Below are positions 1 through 9,855 of a DNA stretch of 64,000 bases, one piece after another. Positions within the stretch are counted from its first letter, which is position 1. Each line of letters starts with the position of its first letter. The notes beneath the pieces were generated by a model. That model was given only the letters and a program-made list of their open reading frames with translations. It was not told where the DNA came from and did no database searches. Where the stretch lies: contig NZ_CP036200.1 in NCBI RefSeq assembly GCF_004295345.1, forward strand, positions 2,423,501 through 2,487,500, given 5' to 3'. The position numbers and the translations under genes are program-made. Origin of the DNA: Shewanella maritima. Lineage in GTDB: Bacteria > Pseudomonadota > Gammaproteobacteria > Enterobacterales > Shewanellaceae.

Positions 1-176
1 GAGTTGTTCATAATAACCTCGATTTTGAGTTGCTAATTTTGCTGTCGAGAGGGATTATGGAATATAAATTTCATTTCAATAACTCGTATAAAAAGGGTTT
101 TATCCTGCTATAAATACCAATGGCAGAAGTTAATAGCTGAAGGCTAAATACTGATAGTTAAAAGTTAAGGGTATTC
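1..176. other. AT-rich leader before first gene
   Basis: I see no gene here. The stretch is AT-rich and presumably carries the promoter of the LysR gene that follows. An AAGG ribosome-binding site lies about 7 bases before the ATG at 177. Confidence 0.4.
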
Positions 177-1058
177 ATGATGAAGTTCTCGCTCGATCAA
201 CTCACCGCTTTTGTCACGACTGTGGAGCAGGGCAGTTTTAAGCAAGCGGCATTATTACTAGGCAAACACGCCACGACGATTAGTCAGCAAGTCGCAACAC
301 TAGAGGTCGATATTGATATTCAGCTATTTGAGCGCCACGTTCGTAAACTTGCACCAACTCAAGCAGGCCTTGAATTTTATCAGTTTGCACGGCCTGTACT
401 GATTGAAGCAGGCGTGCTTGAGTCCAAAATCGATACCATGCACGCAAAGTTGCCCAGTGAGCTGCGCATTGCACTAGATAGCACCATCCACGATCGCCAA
501 TTATTGCGATGTATTAAGCAAGTTACGCAACAATATCCGCATTTAGCTATCGAGGTTCATAGCGGCGAGCCAGAGCAAATAATCGAACTTGTTACCAGCA
601 ATCAAGTTGATCTGGGGGTAATAACCACTTTATTTAAGCCATTTGAAGGGATCATTAGTCAGCCATTATTTAACTTTGAGCTGATTTTTATTGGTGCGCC
701 AAGTTGGGTTGGTTGTGATGAAGTTAAAGTGCAGGAACAGCTAAAGTCGTGCCCACAATTGGTTTATCGTTACGTGACGCAAAACAGCAACTTGCATGGA
801 CATATTCTGAGTTATCACTATCACAGCGTGGCTAATTTAGCCGACTTAATTGAGATGGTGAGCTTAGGAATGGGTTGGGCGATTGTGCCGAGATTTCAAG
901 TAGAAACCTATCTGGAACAAGGTGATGTTACCGAGTTCGTGGTGTCGGGAGGTAAGTCTGTGAGTTGGTATAGTGAGCTTATTTATGCTTCTGATAAGCA
1001 GCTTAACCCAGCTATGCAGCGTTTTATTGAGTTGGCTTTGACCTTGAGTGATAGGTAG
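177..1058 (+). CDS. LysR-family transcriptional regulator
   Basis: The 293-residue product has the usual length and layout of LysR regulators. A winged helix-turn-helix fills about residues 5-65 (LDQLTAFVTTVEQGSFKQAA, then TTISQQVATLE and LFERHVRKLAPTQAG). A periplasmic-binding-protein-like effector domain follows from about residue 95. The start is the ATG at 177; a second ATG follows at once, and AAGG lies upstream. The next gene on the same strand is an outer-membrane porin whose own promoter region carries a CRP-like site, so the two need not be co-transcribed. The effector and target genes cannot be told from sequence; control of the neighbouring porin is only a guess from proximity. Confidence 0.88.
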   Translation: MMKFSLDQLTAFVTTVEQGSFKQAALLLGKHATTISQQVATLEVDIDIQLFERHVRKLAPTQAGLEFYQFARPVLIEAGVLESKIDTMHAKLPSELRIALDSTIHDRQLLRCIKQVTQQYPHLAIEVHSGEPEQIIELVTSNQVDLGVITTLFKPFEGIISQPLFNFELIFIGAPSWVGCDEVKVQEQLKSCPQLVYRYVTQNSNLHGHILSYHYHSVANLADLIEMVSLGMGWAIVPRFQVETYLEQGDVTEFVVSGGKSVSWYSELIYASDKQLNPAMQRFIELALTLSDR

Positions 1059-1139
1059 CATTTGTAAATTATTTTTTAAATTATCCCGATCAAGATCGCC
1101 TTTTAGTACAAAACTACTCTACTTAGTCAACAATCCCTC

Positions 1140-1155
1140 TATGATCTAGATCAAA
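1140..1155 (+). promoter_or_regulatory. CRP-like operator upstream of porin
   Basis: TATGATCTAGATCAAA matches the E. coli CRP consensus TGTGATCTAGATCACA at 14 of 16 positions, including the whole central GATCTAGATC. It lies about 65-80 bases before the porin start at 1220, a usual place for a class I or II activator site. This suggests the porin responds to carbon or respiratory state through CRP; that is inferred, not shown. Confidence 0.55.
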
Positions 1156-1219
1156 TTCGCGTTGCATGAGCAGCGCATTCCTTTTTATTGCTGAAAAAGC
1201 AAATCTTACCGAGTTAATT

Positions 1220-2340
1220 ATGTCTATAAAGTTGTCGCCAATAGCGATTGTTATGTGCAGTGCTTTTGCAACGAGTGTTGCTGCAAATGAACAGCAAAAT
1301 GGTATCGATGTTTCAGGTACGCTGCGGGTTAATTATGCTTATATTGATTATGACAAGGCCTCGAGAGATAAGTTTGGTGATTTTACCTTTGATATGGCAG
1401 CAGTTAAATTTGACGGCAAGCTAGATAACTGGGGCTGGCGTCTGAATATCGTTTTTATGATGGTTGGCAAACTCTGCGTTATGGCTATGGCTTTGTTGAT
1501 GTTAACTCAAATTGGCAATTACAACTTGGGGTGACGCAAACACCTTTTGGTAATCCAGGGTTCATCTCTAATAGCTTTTGGTTTGGCGTGCCTTACTACT
1601 TGGGTTTTGAAGATGACTATGATCTAGGTATAAAAGGCGTTTATAACAATGGTGCTTGGGGTACTCAAATTGCCTTTTTCAAAAATGGTGAAGCCAGTGC
1701 CACTAGCAATGAGCGTTATTCGCCTGATTTATACTCAGGTATTGTGGGGGATATTGAATACCATAATGAAGAAACCAATCAAGTTAACCTACGCCAAACG
1801 TATGAACTGACCTATGAAGCAGGTAAAGCACTTCTTGGTGGCTCATTAGAAGTAGGGCAGATTTACAATAGCCTTACTGGTAATACTGGGAGCCGCTATG
1901 CTGCAGCTGTGCATATGGATGCAAGTTATCAAGATTGGGCTTTGCAATTACAAGTTATGCAATACCACTATGATGCGGCAGATGCCGTTGATGATAACAA
2001 AATTGCTGTTGCAGCTTATCAGTGGCAATACGAAATAGCCTCAAAAGCGCAGGCTTATAGTATCAACCTCGCCCGCACGGTTAATTTTGATTGGGGTAAT
2101 ATTAAATTTTACAATGATTTTGGCCTAATAACCCCTGACGTAGCAGATGATAGCTATGACAATAGCTACCAAAATGTCACAGGAGCAGCAGTTACAGCTG
2201 GGCCGACATATACTATGGTGGACTTTATTCTTGGCAAGAATATGTACGCATCAACAAGAGATAATGGCCATGTTGGATTGCCTGAAAATAGCACTAGCTG
2301 GGATAAAAGAGTCAACATCAATTTTGGCTATTACTTTTAA
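1220..2340 (+). pseudogene. Outer-membrane porin, frameshifted
   Basis: Two adjacent reading frames together encode one beta-barrel porin of about 373 residues. The first frame gives a signal peptide (MSIKLSPIAIVMCSAFATSVAA) and the first strands (GIDVSGTLRVNYAYIDYDK, then DNWGWRL). The second carries the rest and ends in the terminal aromatic residue typical of Omp85/BAM substrates (NFGYYF). They join by a net -1 shift between about 1438 and 1457. Reading the downstream frame before its first ATG gives EYRFYDGWQTLRYGYGF, which continues the porin pattern. A lost T in the T5 run at 1452-1456 would explain it, as would a short deletion just before. I chose ATG 1220 over 1166 because it starts directly at the signal peptide. 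The sequence resembles phosphate-selective/OprP-like porin families, but the substrate is unknown. It may be a real pseudogene or a sequencing error. Confidence 0.72.
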
Positions 2341-2409
2341 TTTTGGCTTCTAATTTTTGCTTTTTATTTCAGCTTTTAAGTTAAGCTTGCCAATCCAAAT
2401 GTTTAGATG

Positions 2410-2440
2410 AATAAGGCCCCTGTTTAGGAGCCTTATTTAG
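2410..2440 (+). terminator. Terminator after porin
   Basis: AATAAGGC pairs with GCCTTATT around a short loop and is followed by a T-rich stretch. It sits between the convergent porin and fghA genes and may serve both. Confidence 0.55.
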
Positions 2441-2480
2441 TTTATATACCAGTATTATGCTAATTGGTATTAGGTTCTAT

Positions 2481-3335
2481 CTAGCTATTGTCGATAATGC
2501 ACCTTGCATGAAACTGCAGATGCTCCTCAATAAAACTCGCGATGAAGTAATAGCTATGATCATAGCCAGGTTGCATACGCAGGGTTAATGGATAATCCAC
2601 CAGCTTTGCTGCATCAACTAACGCTTCAGGTTTTAGCTGTTCGACTAAAAAATTATCTTGCTCACCTTGGTCGACTAATGCGGGAATATGATCCCGCACA
2701 GGGCTTGCTTTCATTAATTCACTGCTGTCGTATTGCCGCCACTGCTGTTGATCATTGCCTAGGTAGCCTGCAAATGCCTTTTGTCCCCAAGGGCAATTCA
2801 TTGGCTGGCTAATAGGACTAAATGCTGACACGCTGGCATAACGCTGCGGGTTTTTAAGGGCTATCATTAATGCGCCGTGACCACCCATAGAATGGCCGCT
2901 AATTGCACGTTGAGTTGTCACCGGAAAATGTTGCTCAATGAGCTTAGGTAGCTCATTAACGACGTAGTCGTACATTTGATAGTGCTGAGCAAATGGGGTT
3001 TGCGTTGCGTTGACGTAAAAACCTGCGCCTAAACCAAAGTCATATGCGCCATCAGGAGCATCTGCCACATCATCACCGCGCGGACTCGTATCTGGCGCCA
3101 CAATTGCTAAACCTAACTCGGCTGCAACCCGCAATGCACCCGCTTTTTGCATAAAGTTTTCATCGGTGCAGGTTAAGCCAGACAGCCAATAAACCACAGG
3201 TACATTTTGCTTTTCAGCTTGTGGTGGCAAGTATATAGCAAAGCGCATATCGCAATGATTGCTTGATGATGCATGGCTAAACTGTTTGTGCCAGCCGCCG
3301 AATACTTTCGCTGCGCTTACTTGGGTTAAACTCAT
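2481..3335 (-). CDS. fghA: S-formylglutathione hydrolase
   Basis: This alpha/beta hydrolase (esterase D family) cleaves S-formylglutathione to formate and glutathione, the second step of glutathione-dependent formaldehyde detoxification. The 284-residue length is typical. The nucleophile elbow GHSMGGHGA holds the catalytic serine near residue 150, and a C-terminal GYDHSYYF supplies the catalytic histidine. The family signatures PVVYWLSGLTCTDENF and GDDVADAPD are present. I start at the internal ATG (3335), because AAGGGA lies just upstream and family members begin with a similar sequence; an upstream ATG would add 17 unconserved residues. It lies 89 bases downstream of frmA on the same strand, so the pair is probably one operon. 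The E. coli counterpart is frmB. Confidence 0.93.
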   Translation of the reverse strand: MSLTQVSAAKVFGGWHKQFSHASSSNHCDMRFAIYLPPQAEKQNVPVVYWLSGLTCTDENFMQKAGALRVAAELGLAIVAPDTSPRGDDVADAPDGAYDFGLGAGFYVNATQTPFAQHYQMYDYVVNELPKLIEQHFPVTTQRAISGHSMGGHGALMIALKNPQRYASVSAFSPISQPMNCPWGQKAFAGYLGNDQQQWRQYDSSELMKASPVRDHIPALVDQGEQDNFLVEQLKPEALVDAAKLVDYPLTLRMQPGYDHSYYFIASFIEEHLQFHARCIIDNS

Positions 3336-3424
3336 TTTCTGTCCCTTATCATGGCTGTAACCAGAATAGTTCGCTGAGTTATACACTGCAGCGAACCAAG
3401 GCTTATCTATGTTATCTATCTAGG

Positions 3425-4567
<1,143 letters not shown>

Positions 4568-4688
4568 CTAAGGATTATGTTGGTACTAACTAAGGCTCTA
4601 CAGAGTGTAGAAGATAAAATTATTGTAATTGTTATTTTATGATTGATAATCGGCCTTAATTGCAAATCACTTTTACGAGAGAGTAATA

Positions 4689-5555
4689 ATGAGTCCATGG
4701 GAAGGTGTAATGGAGTTTGTTGCAGTTGCCAAAACAGCGAGCTTTACCGCAGCAAGTAAACGCTTAGGTATCTCTACTGCTCAAGTTAGTCGTCAGGTGA
4801 GCCAATTAGAGAACCGCTTGCAAACCAAACTGTTTTATCGCACCACGCGCAAGGTGTCGTTAACTGAAGAGGGCGCAATCTATTTTCGTCATTGTGAGCA
4901 GGTACTTGATGGTTTAGCCGAGGCTGAAAGAGCCATATCAAGTTTGCAGCAAGAGCCACGAGGGCTGATTAGGATTACCGCGCCAGTGACTTATGGCGAG
5001 CGTTTTGTGATGCCAGCTATTATTGATTTTATGCAGCAATATCCGCAAGTAGAAGTGGTTTGTGAGCTAACTAACAGACAACTTGATTTAGTCGCCGGTG
5101 GTTACGATTTAGCGATTAGGTTAGGGCATTTAGTTGATTCATCTATGATGGCAAAACGCTTAGCCAGCCGAACCCAGTATGTTTGTGCTGCACCTAGTTA
5201 TATTGCTGAATTTGGCCTGCCAACATCGCTAGCGCAGCTAGCTGATCACAATTGCTTAGTCGGTACCCATTCGCATTGGTCTTTTACTGACAAAACTCAG
5301 ACTTACTCTATAAAAGTTGCGGGCAACCTACGCTGTAACAGTGGTTTTAGTTTGTTTGATGCTGCATTGAAGGGGATTGGTTTGGTTCAGCTGCCTGACT
5401 ATTATGTGAGTCAGGCACTTAAACAAGGGAAGTTAGTATCGATACTCGATGAATTTCAGCCAGAGCAAGAAGGGATTTGGGCGCTCTATCCACAAAACCG
5501 GCATCTATCGACCAAGGTGCGTTTATTGATGGAGCATTTAACCGAAGCGCTATAG
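4689..5555 (+). CDS. LysR-family regulator divergent from frmA
   Basis: This 288-residue LysR protein has its helix-turn-helix at residues 1-62 (FVAVAKTASFTAASKRLGIS, then QVSRQVSQLENRL and LFYRTTRKVSLTEEG). An effector-binding domain follows with the PQVEVVCELTNRQLDLVAGGYDLAIRLG segment typical of the CrgA/AaeR-like subgroup. The start ATG follows GAGAGAG at a normal distance. It is transcribed away from frmA across a 133-base shared promoter region, a common arrangement for LysR control of frmA-fghA. The formaldehyde-related role is inferred from that arrangement alone. Confidence 0.9.
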   Translation: MSPWEGVMEFVAVAKTASFTAASKRLGISTAQVSRQVSQLENRLQTKLFYRTTRKVSLTEEGAIYFRHCEQVLDGLAEAERAISSLQQEPRGLIRITAPVTYGERFVMPAIIDFMQQYPQVEVVCELTNRQLDLVAGGYDLAIRLGHLVDSSMMAKRLASRTQYVCAAPSYIAEFGLPTSLAQLADHNCLVGTHSHWSFTDKTQTYSIKVAGNLRCNSGFSLFDAALKGIGLVQLPDYYVSQALKQGKLVSILDEFQPEQEGIWALYPQNRHLSTKVRLLMEHLTEAL

Positions 5556-5574
5556 TGCAGTGGCTGCTGACTAT

Positions 5575-6198
5575 CTAGGTAAACATCTTGCTCAGCAATC
5601 TTGGCACTTGCGCTTTGGGTGTTTGGGTTATTTTTATCACTTGTTCAAAGTTCAGCGGTTTAGTTACTGATGATTGTTGTTTAGCAATGCTAGCCAATTG
5701 ATGTTGCCATAGGTGCGCTGTCATGGTGGCATCAGCTAACGCGCGGTGATAAACGCCATCTGTGGGTAATTGGTGATAGTCCACCAGTGTACCTAGCTTA
5801 TGATTAGGCGCATCTTGATGAATTCGCCTTGAAAGCAGTAAAGAACAAGCACATTGCCCAGAATAGCTATGACCAATTCTGGCAAATTCAGCATCGAGAA
5901 ACTTAATATCAAAGCTAGCGTTGTGGGCCACAAGATTAAAGTCACCCATAAACTCGGCAAACTCGCTCATTACAGTCTCGCAACTTGGCGCCGTGCTTAG
6001 CATTTGATTGCTGATCCCGGTGTAATTTTCAATAAAACTATTAATGCGTCGCCCTGGATTCATTAATGCTTGAAATGAGTCGGCTATTTCACCGTTAATC
6101 AGTTTAACTGCACCGATTTCAATAGCGCGGTCGCCTTTATCTGGTGATAAACCTGTGGTTTCAAAGTCGAGTACGACAACATTGTTTGCTGCAGTCAT
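5575..6198 (-). CDS. DEDDh 3'-5' exonuclease, DnaQ-like
   Basis: The 207-residue protein is a stand-alone DnaQ-type exonuclease domain. The four acidic residues and the general-base histidine are visible: DFETTGL (Exo I, near residue 10), LVAHNASFDIKFLD (Exo II, near 95) and HRALADATMTAHLW (Exo III, near 155). Such proteins remove nucleotides from 3' ends using two metal ions. It is too short to include polymerase or UvrC-like domains, and it differs from dnaQ itself, which normally neighbours rnhA. It ends 20 bases from the LysR gene end at 5555 (convergent). It follows the LysR gene at 6226-7137 on the same strand after only 27 bases, so the two may share a transcript. The substrate is unknown. 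Confidence 0.87.
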   Translation of the reverse strand: MTAANNVVVLDFETTGLSPDKGDRAIEIGAVKLINGEIADSFQALMNPGRRINSFIENYTGISNQMLSTAPSCETVMSEFAEFMGDFNLVAHNASFDIKFLDAEFARIGHSYSGQCACSLLLSRRIHQDAPNHKLGTLVDYHQLPTDGVYHRALADATMTAHLWQHQLASIAKQQSSVTKPLNFEQVIKITQTPKAQVPRLLSKMFT

Positions 6199-6225
6199 GG
6201 GTTACCTTGTGTTTGGTTATGTAGC

Positions 6226-7137
6226 TTATTTGGCGGTTTGGCTGAACTTCTCCAGCAGGAAATCAATCAGTACCCGAACGCGCTTGGCTTTTTGGGTATT
6301 TTGATGGAAGTAAACGTAAATTCCTGAATAGGTCGGCCAGTATGGTTCTAATACTGGTATAAGTGAGCCGTTAGCAAGTTGATCTGCAACAATGGGCTCA
6401 ACGATGCGGCCAATTCCTAAACCATTTAATGATGCATCTATCATTAAGTCTGTGTCGTTAACTACCATGGAGTTGGGAAATTCGACCGTGATTGTTTGTC
6501 CATGATTATCTAGCTGCAACGGCGCAAGTTGATTGGAGCTGATAAAGCGGTAGCGGATTTGTTTGTGTTGCCGCAAGTCTTCAAATGACTGTGGAATACC
6601 GTTTTGCTTTTGATACTCAGGCGACACAAACAGCGCTTCGCGCATTGGTGCAGTCAGTGGCCTTGCTATCATGCCTGGCTCAACTTTATCACCAAATCGC
6701 AGGCCTAGATCAAAACCCTCTTCAAGGATATTGATAGTGGCATCTGAAACTGAAATTTCGAGTTCAATGTCCCCATAACGCTGGCAAAACTCATGATAGA
6801 TTGGTTTTAACCAGTGTTGGTAGACAAAGCGCGGTGTGGTAATACGCAGCTTACCTGAAGGTGCTTTGCTGAGGTCACTGACACTTTCGACTGCCACGGC
6901 GAGTTCATGCATAGTCGCAAAAGTGCTTTGATGCAGGCGTTTACCTGCCTCTGTTAGCTCTATGCGGCGCGTAGTTCTAACAAACAAGGGTAAGCCTAAT
7001 TGTTGCTCTAGCGCCTTTAAGGCATTACTGACAGATGGCGGCGCTATCTCTAACTTCTTAGCAGCCTTAGTAATACTGCCTTCAGTGGCAATGGCATTAA
7101 AGATATTAAGTTGGCTGTAGGTGGTTCCTGAAAGCAT
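6226..7137 (-). CDS. LysR-family transcriptional regulator
   Basis: The 303-residue LysR regulator has its DNA-binding domain at about residues 6-66 (LNIFNAIATEGSITKAAKKL, then VSNALKALEQQL and LFVRTTRRIELTEAGKRL). An effector domain follows (ELEISVSDATINILEEGFDLGLRFG). It is divergent from the quinone-reductase-like gene starting at 7284, with about 146 bases between the two starts, so it probably controls that gene and its SnoaL-like partner. The inducer is unknown; regulators in this arrangement often sense quinones or other electrophiles, but that is inference. Confidence 0.89.
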   Translation of the reverse strand: MLSGTTYSQLNIFNAIATEGSITKAAKKLEIAPPSVSNALKALEQQLGLPLFVRTTRRIELTEAGKRLHQSTFATMHELAVAVESVSDLSKAPSGKLRITTPRFVYQHWLKPIYHEFCQRYGDIELEISVSDATINILEEGFDLGLRFGDKVEPGMIARPLTAPMREALFVSPEYQKQNGIPQSFEDLRQHKQIRYRFISSNQLAPLQLDNHGQTITVEFPNSMVVNDTDLMIDASLNGLGIGRIVEPIVADQLANGSLIPVLEPYWPTYSGIYVYFHQNTQKAKRVRVLIDFLLEKFSQTAK

Positions 7138-7283
7138 AGTTACCTCACTATTATTAGCTAAATCATAATAATCATTTAGTTAATATCTGTCTAAAAATTA
7201 TTAATTATTCGGTCTACACTAGCTACAAGTTTTAAGGCACTCGACTAACAACACGGTGTCAGTCAATATTTTTGGAGATGGTT

Positions 7284-7856
7284 ATGAGCAAAGTATTAGT
7301 AATTTCTGGTCACCCTGAATTAGCAACATCAAACACTAACACTGTGATCCTAAAGCAGCTAGAGCAGGGTGTAGATAACATTGAGGTGCGCTACTTAGAC
7401 AAGCTTTATGGTAGTGATTACAAAATTGATGTAGCTGCCGAGCAGGCGGCTTTGCAAAGCGCTGATGTTGTTGTGCTGCAATTCCCATTTTACTGGTATT
7501 CAATGCCTGCACTTTTGAAGAAGTGGCTTGATGATGTGTTTAGCTATAACTTTGCTTATGGCTCAAAAGGCGACAAGTTAAAAGGTAAGCATTTGGTCTT
7601 ATCTTTTACAGTGGGTGGCCCAGAAGAGTCATATACTGACACAGACTATAACCATTTTACCATTGAGCAGTTGATGAAGCCGCTACATCAAACCGCCATG
7701 CTGGCACAAATGCACTATGTTGAGCCGATTTATTCTCATGGCATGGTATATATCCCAAATGTTTATAACGAGTTAGATGAGGTGCAGGGGCGAGCTTTAG
7801 TTCACGCTGATCGCTTGATGACTCAGTTACAGCAATTAACTAAGCAAGGCGCATAA
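7284..7856 (+). CDS. NAD(P)H dehydrogenase (quinone), flavodoxin fold
   Basis: The 190-residue protein belongs to the NQO1/KefF/MdaB flavodoxin-fold family, which reduces quinones or similar compounds with NAD(P)H and bound FMN or FAD. The N-terminal strand and phosphate loop read VLVISGHPELATSNTN. The central QFPFYWYSMPALLKKWLDDVF and the glycine segment LVLSFTVGGPEESY are family hallmarks. I place the start at ATG 7284, where GGAG at 7274-7277 is ideally spaced. A TTG at 7272 would overlap that ribosome-binding site. It is followed after 12 bases by a SnoaL-like gene and divides a promoter region with the LysR gene on its left. Confidence 0.88.
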   Translation: MSKVLVISGHPELATSNTNTVILKQLEQGVDNIEVRYLDKLYGSDYKIDVAAEQAALQSADVVVLQFPFYWYSMPALLKKWLDDVFSYNFAYGSKGDKLKGKHLVLSFTVGGPEESYTDTDYNHFTIEQLMKPLHQTAMLAQMHYVEPIYSHGMVYIPNVYNELDEVQGRALVHADRLMTQLQQLTKQGA

Positions 7857-7868
7857 GTGGAGGCCGAG

Positions 7869-8279
7869 ATGACAAATCACAAGTCTTTAATTGAAGCTTT
7901 TGTTGCCCAGTGGTTTAAGCGTTTTGATGTGCTACCTGATGACAGTGCCTGGTTTAAACAGTTTTTGGCCGATGATTTACGTTTAGCTATGCCTGAAGGG
8001 GAGTTTGTTGGCCCTGATGGATTTGATGCTTGGTATCAAATTGCCCGCAGTAATTTCAAACCCAACTGTTTACATCTGGTTAAGCAAATTGATGTTAAGT
8101 TAGGCGAGAATGAAGGGGAGCATAAGGTAAGTTTGATAATTCACCTTGAAGCGCAGACCTATGAAACATCGCAATTTAAAGGTGAGGTATTCGAGCTTGA
8201 TGTGGCTGAGTATTGGCGTTTAACCCTAGATGATAAAGGGCAAATTAAACTCCATGATTATCAGGTCATGCCTTTGTAG
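7869..8279 (+). CDS. SnoaL/NTF2-like domain protein
   Basis: This 136-residue protein reads as one alpha+beta cone of the NTF2/SnoaL superfamily. It has an N-terminal helix (HKSLIEAFVAQWFKRFDVL), then PDDSAWFKQFLADDLRLAMPEGEFVGPDGFDAWY, and alternating strands to the C-terminus. Members range from steroid isomerases and cyclases to simple ligand-binding proteins, so no reaction can be named. ATG 7869 is preferred because GGAGG at 7859-7863 lies just upstream; a GTG at 7857 is less likely. It is probably co-transcribed with the flavin oxidoreductase 12 bases upstream and may act on or carry the same small molecule. Confidence 0.75.
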   Translation: MTNHKSLIEAFVAQWFKRFDVLPDDSAWFKQFLADDLRLAMPEGEFVGPDGFDAWYQIARSNFKPNCLHLVKQIDVKLGENEGEHKVSLIIHLEAQTYETSQFKGEVFELDVAEYWRLTLDDKGQIKLHDYQVMPL

Positions 8280-8298
8280 AACAGTTGGGGTTTTACAA

Positions 8299-8331
8299 TA
8301 AAAAAACGCAGCCAGTTAGCTGCGTTTTTTT
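8299..8331. terminator. Bidirectional terminator
   Basis: The stem AACGCAGC / GCTGCGTT encloses a 6-base loop and is flanked by A7 on the left and T7 on the right. It can end both the rightward oxidoreductase operon and leftward transcription from mnmE. Confidence 0.85.
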
Positions 8332-8414
8332 GATATGTACGGATAGTTGCGAATATAAAGTTAGTACTTACTCACTTTATGTATTCGAGCTCTATATCTT
8401 GGGATCAATAAGTA

Positions 8415-9776
8415 CTATTTGCCAATACAGAACGAGCTGAAAATCTTACCTAATAGGTCATCTGAGGTGAACTTACCGGTAATTTCAGATAGCGCTAACT
8501 GGCACATGCGTAGCTCTTCAGCAAGCAATTCACCAGCTTGGAATACCTCAAGTTGTTCTTTACCCAGTTGCAAATTGCTTGAGGCTAAATCTAGTGCTTC
8601 TAAGTGGCGACGACGGGCAATAAAGCCACCTTCAAGGTTACTTTGATAACCCATTAACGACTTCAAATGTTGCTTAAGGGCATCGACACCTAAGCCAGTT
8701 TTGGCAGAGATGCGATAAACCTCATTACCTTTTTCTGTGGTGTGCTCTAACGCTTCGCCTGTTAAGTCAGCTTTATTGCGCACAACAGTCACGCCTAGAT
8801 TCTTTGGTAAGCGGTCAATAAAGTCTGGCCAAATATCGTGTGGGTCAATTGCCTCTGTGGTGGTGCCATCAACCATAAATAACACTTGGTCGGCGGTGGC
8901 TATTTCATCCCATGCACGCTCAATACCGATTTGCTCGACAGTGTCTGAAGTGTCGCGCAGCCCCGCAGTATCAATAATATGCAGCGGCATACCATCAAGG
9001 TGAATATGTTCACGTAGCACGTCGCGTGTGGTGCCAGCTATTTCAGTCACAATGGCTGACTCTTTACCTGCCAAAGCATTAAGTAGACTTGATTTACCGG
9101 CATTTGGGCGACCAGCAATCACCACTTTCATGCCTTCGCGAATGATTGAGCCTTGCTTAGCGCTTTGTTGCACATGGGCAAGTTTGTCGATAATCGCATA
9201 CAGAGCATTAGCAATTTTACCGTCTGATAAGAAGTCGACTTCTTCATCAGGGAAATCAATCGCTGCTTCAACATACAGGCGCAGATTAGTGACCTTATCT
9301 ACCAGTTCGTGTACTTCATTTGAGAACTCACCCTGCAGCGAGTTTAATGCGCTTTTGGCTGCTTGCTCGCTGGTGGCATCAATTAAGTCAGCAATGGCTT
9401 CTGCTTGGGCTAAGTCGAGCTTGTCGTTCATAAAGGCTTGCTCACTAAACTCACCAGGTTTAGCTATGCGTACACCTTCGACTTCAAGCACACGCTTGAT
9501 CAGCATATCAAGCACGATTTGCCCACCGTGACCTTGTAGCTCAAGTACATCTTCACCAGTAAATGAGTTTGGTCCTTTAAAAAATAGCGCGATACCCTGA
9601 TCGATAACCTTGCCATCAGCAGCATTAAAGTTGCAGTAGTCAGCGTAGCGCGTTTTAGGAATATGGCCTAAAACAGTATCTGCGACCTTGCTAGCAAGGT
9701 CGCCTGAAACACGAATAATACCTACACCACCACGTCCAGGGGCGGTAGCTTGTGCCACGATAGTGTCTGTTTTCAC
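8415..9776 (-). CDS. mnmE: tRNA-modification GTPase MnmE
   Basis: MnmE works with MnmG to install 5-carboxymethylaminomethyl or related groups on wobble uridine 34 of several tRNAs. The 453-residue length is standard. The N-terminal folate-binding TrmE domain begins [22 protein letters not shown]. An inserted Ras-like G domain carries GRPNAGKSS (G1, near residue 225), a TTRD switch, DTAGL (G3) and NKAD (G4). The C-terminus ends in the conserved FCIGK, whose cysteine is needed for modification. It is the last gene of the leftward cluster rpmH-rnpA-yidD-yidC-mnmE, the standard gammaproteobacterial order, and lies 79 bases after yidC with a hairpin between. Confidence 0.97.
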   Translation of the reverse strand: MKTDTIVAQATAPGRGGVGIIRVSGDLASKVADTVLGHIPKTRYADYCNFNAADGKVIDQGIALFFKGPNSFTGEDVLELQGHGGQIVLDMLIKRVLEVEGVRIAKPGEFSEQAFMNDKLDLAQAEAIADLIDATSEQAAKSALNSLQGEFSNEVHELVDKVTNLRLYVEAAIDFPDEEVDFLSDGKIANALYAIIDKLAHVQQSAKQGSIIREGMKVVIAGRPNAGKSSLLNALAGKESAIVTEIAGTTRDVLREHIHLDGMPLHIIDTAGLRDTSDTVEQIGIERAWDEIATADQVLFMVDGTTTEAIDPHDIWPDFIDRLPKNLGVTVVRNKADLTGEALEHTTEKGNEVYRISAKTGLGVDALKQHLKSLMGYQSNLEGGFIARRRHLEALDLASSNLQLGKEQLEVFQAGELLAEELRMCQLALSEITGKFTSDDLLGKIFSSFCIGK

Positions 9777-9804
9777 TGGAATACCTGTTAATTTTTACAA
9801 AGGA

Positions 9805-9828
9805 AAAGGCGGCTAAACAGCCGCCTTT
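9805..9828 (-). terminator. Hairpin between yidC and mnmE
   Basis: AAAGGCGGCT pairs perfectly with AGCCGCCTTT around a 4-base loop. On the minus strand a T-rich stretch follows, so it could partly terminate yidC transcription. mnmE starts about 30 bases further on and may depend on read-through. Confidence 0.6.
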
Positions 9829-9855
9829 AAATCATTTACTGGGTCGAGCTAAGGC

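Noticed and set aside
8419..9531. Several open frames on the plus strand opposite mnmE
   Set aside because: They lie entirely antisense to a well-conserved gene, lack ribosome-binding sites and show no recognisable domains.
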